Shown here piece by piece: positions 7,347 to 11,946 of a stretch of DNA of 11,946 nt (positions within the stretch are counted from its first letter, which is position 1; every line of letters begins with the position of its first letter). Source of the DNA: Faecalibacterium sp. UBA1762 (lineage in GTDB: Bacteria > Bacillota > Clostridia > Oscillospirales > Ruminococcaceae); NCBI GenBank assembly GCA_002314755.1, contig DCHC01000046.1, forward strand, positions 9,920 to 21,865. Reading direction: 5' to 3'. A program made the position numbers and the translations under genes. The notes beneath the pieces are model-generated. The model did not search any database. It was not told the origin of the DNA and saw only the letters and a program-made list of their open reading frames with translations.

Positions 7347-7372
7347 CGGCACCGGTTATTTCACCGGTACCG
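7347..7372 (-). other. Stable intercistronic hairpin between dnaX and ybaB
   Basis: The arms CGGTACCGGT and ACCGGTGCCG pair over 10 positions with one G-U wobble around a GAAATA loop. It begins 11 bases after the dnaX stop and ends about 30 bases before the ybaB start. It has no following U-tract on either strand, so it is not an intrinsic terminator. It could protect or separate mRNA segments, which would tune the dose of DnaX against YbaB/RecR. Confidence 0.6.
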
Positions 7373-7383
7373 TACCATGCAGT

Positions 7384-8979
7384 TCAAGAAATTTCCTCGA
7401 CCTCCACACCCTGCGCACGCAGAATATCCAACGCGTCGGGCTGTGTCGCGGCAACGGTCTCCTCGTTCAAGGGACCGATACCTAAGTTTTCTCCGCTCAA
7501 AGCTATGACCGCCTCCTTGATGGCAAGTCGCGCCTGCTCGTGATCGCGCAGATATTCAAACAGCAGGGTATTTCCCTTTATCAATACCCGACCACCCAGA
7601 CGGAACGCCTTTGCGGTAGATAGCATGGAAAATAGGGCCATATCCCCTTTTCCGATCCTTTCGACCAACCGGGGCCACCATTCCACCGGTGTTATCGTAT
7701 CCGGTGCTTCGGTATGACTGTCAGCCATCAGCTCCTCCGCAGTCGCTGCGTCAGTGCGCTGTAACTCAACCGATTTTAGAGGTGGGGCGTCCTTCTTATT
7801 TTGCTCCTGGCCGGTAGCTGTTCCCTTTAACCTGGCTGTATTTTCTTTCCGGGTCGAAAAAACCGGCGTTGCGGATTGCTCTACGCTCTCCGTCACGCCA
7901 CCGATTCCCGCTATCCCCAAAAGGGCAAGCTCCAGCTCTATGGCGGAATTGCCGCCCCGCATAATATGCTCTAAAGCGTCTCCCAAACGGCGAACAGCGC
8001 GAGCGGAGGTCATGATCGGGATATTCTTTCCCTCCTCCAGATAGCGTCGGCGTTCTGCCTCGGTCACCTGAGTAAACAGGCTTTCATCCTGTGCCACCGC
8101 CCCCAACATCAGGTTGCGATAGTGCAGTATCAGCTCCTCACATAGTCTTCTGGTATCCAACGCACGGGTACTCGGGTCGCTCAGCGCCGTCATCAACCCC
8201 GAAACATCAGCCATTTGTACCGCGGAGCTGATGCTGAACAGGTAGCTCTTATCCGTCACACCGGCTACCCGGCGTACCGTTGCAACGTCTACCTTTTCAC
8301 CGGTACCGCTGCAGGTATCCAGCAGGGATAACGCGTCCCGCATAGCGCCGTCTGCCAGCTGCCCCAAAAGCAAGGCGGCATCTCCATCCAGTTCGATATT
8401 CTCCTGTCCGGCAACATGCAGCAACCGGTCGGCAATCGCCTGAGGCGGAATGCGCATAAAATCATACCGCTGGCAGCGGCTGAGCACGGTGACTGGCACC
8501 TTATGTACCTCGGTCGTGGCAAGGATGAAGACCAGATGCGCCGGGGGCTCCTCCACAATCTTCAGCAGGGCGTTAAAGGCCGCCGTGCTGAGCATGTGTA
8601 CCTCGTCGATAATATAGACCTTATACCTACCCATGGTGGGGGTATAGATCGCCTCCTCCCGCAGGGAGCGCACATCGTCCACACCGTTATTGGACGCGGC
8701 ATCGATCTCTACCACATCCAGCATGGAGCCGTCCTCCACCCCGGTACAGACGGCACACTCACCACAAGGGTTGCCATCCCTGCAGTTGGGACAGTTGATT
8801 GCCTTTGCCAGGATACGGGCACAGGTGGTCTTACCGGTGCCCCGCGTACCGGTAAACAGATAAGCGTGGCCCAGCTTATCCGAGGCTACCTGGTTTTGCA
8901 GCGCCTTCACAATGACATCCTGACCGATCACATCCGAAAAAGTACGGGGACGCCATTTTCTGTATAACGCACGGTACAA
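7384..8979 (-). CDS. dnaX: DNA polymerase III subunit gamma/tau (DnaX)
   Basis: DnaX is the ATPase subunit of the clamp loader that places the beta clamp on DNA. From the chosen start it has 531 residues. It begins MYRALYRKWRP, the classic DnaX N-terminus, with Walker A GTRGTGKT at 44-51, a zinc-binding cysteine cluster (Cys63, 66, 72, 75, 78), Walker B IIDEVHML at about 123-130, and a sensor-type LSRCQRYDF further on. The AAA+ region is followed by the clamp-loader collar domain, then a low-complexity linker at about 380-425 and a short C-terminal domain. The start is TTG at 8979, which has GGAGG 8 nt upstream; another in-frame TTG at 8997 would add six residues not seen in the family and would absorb the Shine-Dalgarno. 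I see no A AAA AAG slippery site for a gamma product. It lies just downstream of the SRP RNA. Confidence 0.97.
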   Translation of the reverse strand: MYRALYRKWRPRTFSDVIGQDVIVKALQNQVASDKLGHAYLFTGTRGTGKTTCARILAKAINCPNCRDGNPCGECAVCTGVEDGSMLDVVEIDAASNNGVDDVRSLREEAIYTPTMGRYKVYIIDEVHMLSTAAFNALLKIVEEPPAHLVFILATTEVHKVPVTVLSRCQRYDFMRIPPQAIADRLLHVAGQENIELDGDAALLLGQLADGAMRDALSLLDTCSGTGEKVDVATVRRVAGVTDKSYLFSISSAVQMADVSGLMTALSDPSTRALDTRRLCEELILHYRNLMLGAVAQDESLFTQVTEAERRRYLEEGKNIPIMTSARAVRRLGDALEHIMRGGNSAIELELALLGIAGIGGVTESVEQSATPVFSTRKENTARLKGTATGQEQNKKDAPPLKSVELQRTDAATAEELMADSHTEAPDTITPVEWWPRLVERIGKGDMALFSMLSTAKAFRLGGRVLIKGNTLLFEYLRDHEQARLAIKEAVIALSGENLGIGPLNEETVAATQPDALDILRAQGVEVEEIS

Positions 8980-9033
8980 AGAGCTCCACCTCCCCAATAG
9001 CTAAGAAAGGCAGACAGTCTTTTTGTGCACTGT

Positions 9034-9170
9034 TGTGTTGTCCGGAATACGAAGGCAAACTGACTGCATCGCGCGGGGTTTGCCTCTTAATGCTGCTCGG
9101 TTCCCCGCCTGACATGGTTCAAAGCGTCCCGCCGTACAGGGCCTGCCTTCGTATACCGGGCAGCACAACC
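9034..9170 (-). ncRNA. ffs: Signal recognition particle RNA (4.5S/scRNA, small bacterial type)
   Basis: Read on the minus strand, the segment folds as one long rod. TTGTGCTGCCCGG and ATACGAAGGCA at the 5' side pair with TGCCTTCGTAT and CCGGACAACACAA at the 3' side. The apex carries the universally conserved SRP helix 8: GTCAGG opposite GAGCAGC as the Ffh-binding symmetric loop, capped by CGG-GGAA-CCG with the GGAA tetraloop at 9104-9101. The flanks pair further (GGCAGACAG at 9186-9178 with CTGTCTGCC at 9017-9009), probably a precursor stem. The RNA with Ffh targets nascent membrane and secreted proteins to FtsY/SecYEG. Position directly upstream of dnaX is the normal Firmicutes arrangement. 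The identity is very secure; the exact mature ends are estimated. Confidence 0.93.
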
Positions 9171-9200
9171 GCAAAGTCTGTCTGCCCATTTATCTCGATT

Positions 9201-9229
9201 ATTATACCCTATTTCCCCAAAAAATACAA
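9201..9229 (-). promoter_or_regulatory. Strong sigma-A promoter of the SRP RNA (and probably dnaX)
   Basis: On the minus strand TTGTAT (9229-9224), exactly 17 bases and a perfect TATAAT (9206-9201) precede the SRP RNA. The predicted start is near 9194-9193, a few bases ahead of the outer precursor stem. No U-rich intrinsic terminator is visible between the RNA and dnaX, so part of the transcript probably continues into dnaX-ybaB-recR-pyrR. Confidence 0.82.
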
Positions 9230-9304
9230 GTACTATTTTTGTTTTTTCCGTCTTTTCCTGGAAAGACGCGATAAGGCTTTTTCACTGGGCGACAGGAGTC
9301 TGTT

Positions 9305-9745
9305 TTACAGATAATCCCGCAGCTCCTGCACGGTCCTACCCTCCAACTTGATCAGCTCCCGGGCGTATTCCTTGGCCATAGGCTGAGCATTTTCGTATCG
9401 GTTCAGGTATTCTGTCAGCGATTTTGCTCCCATATTGCACCCGTCTGTCAGCAGCTCCGCTGCCGCCTGATCCGACATCTCCAGCGCCATTTTGACATTG
9501 GTTTTCACCCATGCCATTCCCCTTGCCACCGGGTTTGCCTCCCCAGGTTTTTCCCCCAACTCGGTAAGCATATCATTGATCTGACTGCCCAACCGCTCGT
9601 GCTTTTGGCGGCAGGCTGTCAGTTGGCTGCGCATGCGCGGGGATTGTATCCGATCCTCCACATCCTCAATAGATTTTACCCCCATCCAGACCCCGTTGCT
9701 GCATTCCTTTAACAGTTCGACCGTATCGTGTGTTACTTTTTCCAT
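9305..9745 (-). CDS. Conserved-looking small helical protein of unknown function
   Basis: I do not recognise this 146-residue protein with certainty. It is almost entirely helix-forming, with about four amphipathic segments: residues 3-30, 36-63, 75-104 and 108-143. This layout suggests a ferritin-like four-helix bundle similar to DUF2383/PA2169-type proteins; this is a weak guess from shape, since no canonical ExxH metal-binding motif is evident. There is no signal peptide or membrane segment, so it should be cytoplasmic. Charged residues are well mixed and codon use looks like its neighbours, supporting a real gene. The ATG at 9745 has AAAGG 11 nt upstream, somewhat long. It lies upstream of the SRP RNA promoter on the same strand and divergent to the glycosidase gene. 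No intrinsic terminator follows, only a hairpin at 9249-9268 without a U-tract. Confidence 0.75.
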   Translation of the reverse strand: MEKVTHDTVELLKECSNGVWMGVKSIEDVEDRIQSPRMRSQLTACRQKHERLGSQINDMLTELGEKPGEANPVARGMAWVKTNVKMALEMSDQAAAELLTDGCNMGAKSLTEYLNRYENAQPMAKEYARELIKLEGRTVQELRDYL

Positions 9746-9868
9746 TTTGTGCCCTGCCTTTCTCGTATTTTGGAGTACTTTTGTCCTTGTTTTGTCCCAT
9801 TGACAGTGTACCCCGCTTTTCAGAAAACATACCTTGCCTAACCGGATAAATCTTTAAGGCCGAGAGCC

Positions 9869-9884
9869 GTTGCCAATTGGTGAC
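9869..9884. promoter_or_regulatory. Imperfect palindrome in the divergent spacer, possible operator
   Basis: GTTGCCAATTGGTGAC has a perfect 8-base centre CCAATTGG and GT/AC outer ends (12 of 16 positions symmetric). It sits 27 bases ahead of the -35 box of the glycosidase promoter, a plausible site for a sugar-responsive regulator. No regulator gene is in the window, and short palindromes occur by chance. Confidence 0.3.
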
Positions 9885-9911
9885 AATTCTTCATAAAAAA
9901 CAGTTTGTCGC

Positions 9912-9940
9912 TTGTAAGCTCCTGCAACTTTTGTTATAAT
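9912..9940 (+). promoter_or_regulatory. Extended -10 sigma-A promoter of the glycosidase-like gene
   Basis: TTGTAA (9912-9917), 17 bases and TATAAT (9935-9940), preceded by TG at 9932-9933 (TGnTATAAT), form a very good vegetative promoter. Transcription would start near 9947, giving a leader of about 57 nt that carries AAAGGA 8 nt before the ATG at 10004. Confidence 0.8.
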
Positions 9941-10003
9941 GGTGGCAATTTGGAAAGGAAAAAGGATACTCATCAAAATCTCACCGAAGAAAGGATACAT
10001 ACC

Positions 10004-11946
10004 ATGAACACCGTAAACCGCGCAGCAAATCATCCGCTGACCTACACAGGCAGCGCCACAAGCTTTTTTGAAGGCGGACTGCTGGGCAACGGCGGCCTTG
10101 GGGTGGTGGTGCGTACCCGCCCGGACGCCGTGCTTTTTCACTTTGGGCATAACGCTATTTGGGATAAGCGGGTCTGCGAGGACCACAAGACGGAGATTCT
10201 GCCGTTTCAGACCCTGTTTGAAAAGGTAAAGGAGATCAGTCCCCGCTGCCAAAAAGACCTGGAGGAAGACAGCTGGTACCGGGACTACAACCGGAAGATG
10301 ACCGCCTCCTACGGAAAGGCCTACCCCCGTCCACTGCCCTGTGGAACCCTTTGCCTGTTTTTTGATATGCGACAGTATGAGATACTGGGTCACAGCATTG
10401 ATATCTCCACCGGCATAATGACGGTCAGTATGCGGGGACTACAGGGAAGGGATGTCACCCTGACAACCTTTGCGGATATGCAAAGCGACACCCTGTATTT
10501 TGCCTGTCAGGACTGCGATGGCGCACCGGCAAACCCTTTTACCCAGATCCGTCTGGTGCCCCACCGGTTTGATGACGGCACCCCTTACCCTTCGCCGGAA
10601 TGGCAAAACGGTCTTGGTTACTGCCAGCGCATACCGCTGAATGAGGACTGCACCCCCTCTGACCGGGACGAGATGGTCGCCCTGTCGGTACGGGTCAACT
10701 GCCTGCCCGCGCCTACCGTAACCGAAGGTCGAATTACCATGCCGGATAGCGGAGCTGATTTTTCCGGCTGCGCCTGTCTGCAATACGGAAATGCTGACGG
10801 TTTTGTCCTGCAAGCCCCGTCCTTCGATTGGGAAGCCGCCCTTGCCCGCACCCGTGCCACCTGGGAAGAGTACTGGTCCCGCAGCGGTGTCCGGTTGCAG
10901 CGACAGGAACTGGAGCAGACCTGGTACCACAACCAATATTTTTTGCGGCTGGTCCTGCGGCCGGGCGGGGTCTGTCCCGGTCTGTTCGGCAACTTTATGT
11001 TTGACCGATACGGCACTGCCTGGCACAGCGACTACCATATGAACTACAATACCCAGCAGCCGTTTTGGGGTTGTTTTATCACCAACCACGCCGAGCTGCA
11101 CGAGCCGTACATCAGCCTGGTGGAGGAGCTTCTGCCCCTTTCCTGCCGGTGGGCAGAGGAACAGTACGGTCTGCCCGGCGCGTTCTTTCCTCACTCTGCC
11201 TACAAAGCGCCTATGACCACCTTTCCCTATCCCAGCACTGTCTGGGGATGGGAGGTTTGCGAAACACCATGGACAGTGCAAAGCCTGTGGTGGCACTACC
11301 TGTACACCGGCGATGTCGCGCTGCTGAAAAACCGTCTGTTTGAGCCGATCCGTCAGGCGGTATATTTCCTAGTCGCCTATCTGCAACGGGCAGATGCCGA
11401 TTTCGGTGACGGTGCATTCCATGTTTTCCCCACCGTACCGCCCGAGCTGTACTCCTTGAAGCCCGGCTTCGTCTGCAATAAAGACTGCATTGTTGACCTG
11501 ACCCTGATCCGGTTCGTTTTCCGTGCCTATCTCCAGGCAGTCAATGTACTGCAATGCTCTGACCTGGAGGCAGATACCGTTGCCGCGGTGCAACGCATTT
11601 TGCCCCATCTGGCAGAATACCCTCAAAGCAAGGGCGCTGACAGCGTTCTGCTGAGCGTAGCGGAAAGTGACCCGGACGAAATTGAAAATGTGCCCAATAT
11701 GCTGGCACCAGTTTTCCCGGGCGAAGACGAAAGCTGCACCGACGGAGAAAACCGCGAGCTGGCGCTGCGCACCTGGTACCGGCAGCGTACCGAGGGCGGC
11801 AACGAGTTGGTATTCGTGGGTATGCAGGGTGCCCGGCTGGGCGTGCTGGATCTGGATGCATATACCCGTCACATCCAGTATAACCGCCACGCAAACGGAA
11901 CACTGACCGACCGGGCGACCTGCTCCGGAGGCAGGTATGACGACCT
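10004..11946 (+). CDS. Divergent GH95-like (six-hairpin) glycosidase, 3' end off the right edge
   Basis: The frame is open without a stop for 647 codons from the ATG at 10004 and continues past the window. The N-terminus has EGGLLGNGGLGVVV (residues 23-36) followed by AIWDKR, resembling the LPLGNGRLGAMV...TLW pattern of GH95 N-terminal domains. In the (alpha/alpha)6 region, DYHMNYNTQQPFW (about 343-355) aligns with the GH95 N-x-N segment: Asn347 and Asn349 match Asn421/Asn423 of Bifidobacterium AfcA. HAELHEP then matches the following conserved stretch. Glu481 in PTVPPE is placed like the general acid Glu566, and Asp498 in IVDLTLIR fits the next conserved acid. The partner Asp766 would lie beyond the window. 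Signature positions around these residues differ from typical alpha-L-fucosidases, so substrate (fucose, galactose or other) is not assignable. There is no signal peptide, suggesting cytoplasmic action on imported oligosaccharides. AAAGGA lies 8 nt upstream. Confidence 0.85.
   Translation, partial: MNTVNRAANHPLTYTGSATSFFEGGLLGNGGLGVVVRTRPDAVLFHFGHNAIWDKRVCEDHKTEILPFQTLFEKVKEISPRCQKDLEEDSWYRDYNRKMTASYGKAYPRPLPCGTLCLFFDMRQYEILGHSIDISTGIMTVSMRGLQGRDVTLTTFADMQSDTLYFACQDCDGAPANPFTQIRLVPHRFDDGTPYPSPEWQNGLGYCQRIPLNEDCTPSDRDEMVALSVRVNCLPAPTVTEGRITMPDSGADFSGCACLQYGNADGFVLQAPSFDWEAALARTRATWEEYWSRSGVRLQRQELEQTWYHNQYFLRLVLRPGGVCPGLFGNFMFDRYGTAWHSDYHMNYNTQQPFWGCFITNHAELHEPYISLVEELLPLSCRWAEEQYGLPGAFFPHSAYKAPMTTFPYPSTVWGWEVCETPWTVQSLWWHYLYTGDVALLKNRLFEPIRQAVYFLVAYLQRADADFGDGAFHVFPTVPPELYSLKPGFVCNKDCIVDLTLIRFVFRAYLQAVNVLQCSDLEADTVAAVQRILPHLAEYPQSKGADSVLLSVAESDPDEIENVPNMLAPVFPGEDESCTDGENRELALRTWYRQRTEGGNELVFVGMQGARLGVLDLDAYTRHIQYNRHANGTLTDRATCSGGRYDD

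Noticed and set aside
7384..8979. Programmed frameshift in dnaX to make a gamma product
   Set aside because: No A AAA AAG-type slippery heptamer is present; the AATAAGAAGGAC stretch in the linker is not slippery.
9001..9189. Short open frames across the SRP RNA region on both strands
   Set aside because: The region is fully explained by the SRP RNA fold and its promoter; the frames are shadows.
9249..9268. Hairpin CGTCTTT/AAAGACG after the 146-residue protein gene, considered as its terminator
   Set aside because: On the minus strand it is followed by an A-rich, not a T-rich, tract, so it lacks the signature of an intrinsic terminator.
10439..11296. Minus-strand open frame of 285 codons opposite the glycosidase-like gene
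   Set aside because: It is Pro/Gly/Arg-rich low-quality translation, antisense to a plus-strand frame that carries GH95-like motifs, a promoter and a Shine-Dalgarno. The same applies to the minus-strand frames at 9854-10393 and 11369-11890.

Overview
The window reads as chromosomal housekeeping DNA from a low-to-mid GC Gram-positive of the class Clostridia, most likely a gut Oscillospirales/Ruminococcaceae-type bacterium. The evidence is gene order (SRP RNA-dnaX-ybaB-recR as in Firmicutes), the Firmicutes-type PheB/UPF0735 ACT protein, the paired YmfF/YmfH M16 proteins, PyrR, strong purine-rich Shine-Dalgarno sites, frequent TTG/GTG starts and protein sequences of clostridial style. The lineage is inferred from these protein features and is not proven.

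Minus strand, right to left in window coordinates (5' to 3' on that strand): a small helical protein of unknown function (9745-9305); a strong sigma-A promoter followed by the signal recognition particle RNA (about 9170-9034); dnaX (8979-7384), ybaB/ebfC (7316-6972), recR (6933-6334) and pyrR (6314-5751), closed by a clear intrinsic terminator at 5740-5714. The next unit is an XTP/dITP pyrophosphatase (5663-5076). Then comes a near-consensus promoter (5049-5021), a leader of about 114 nt, pheB (4900-4427), the M16 pair ymfF (4354-3071) and ymfH (3067-1730), lgt (1714-701), and folD (667 to beyond the left edge). This part is close-packed and probably co-transcribed from the pheB promoter. It combines DNA replication and repair (DnaX, YbaB, RecR), nucleotide-pool control (PyrR, XTPase), one-carbon metabolism (FolD), lipoprotein maturation (Lgt) and probable translation-factor modification (YmfF/YmfH).

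Plus strand, right end: a divergent gene with its own extended -10 promoter (9912-9940) starts at 10004 and runs off the right edge with at least 647 codons. It resembles GH95-type (alpha-L-fucosidase/galactosidase, six-hairpin) glycosidases but its signature motifs are clearly divergent. It has no signal peptide, so it would act on imported sugars in the cytoplasm. It is the only part of the window that looks accessory, and is the best candidate for something undescribed.

I see no CRISPR array, insertion sequence, phage gene, tRNA, rRNA or toxin-antitoxin pair. There is no gene-free stretch over 300 bases other than 8980-9304, which holds the SRP RNA and its promoter. The 258-base divergent spacer 9746-10003 holds the glycosidase promoter and an imperfect palindrome.
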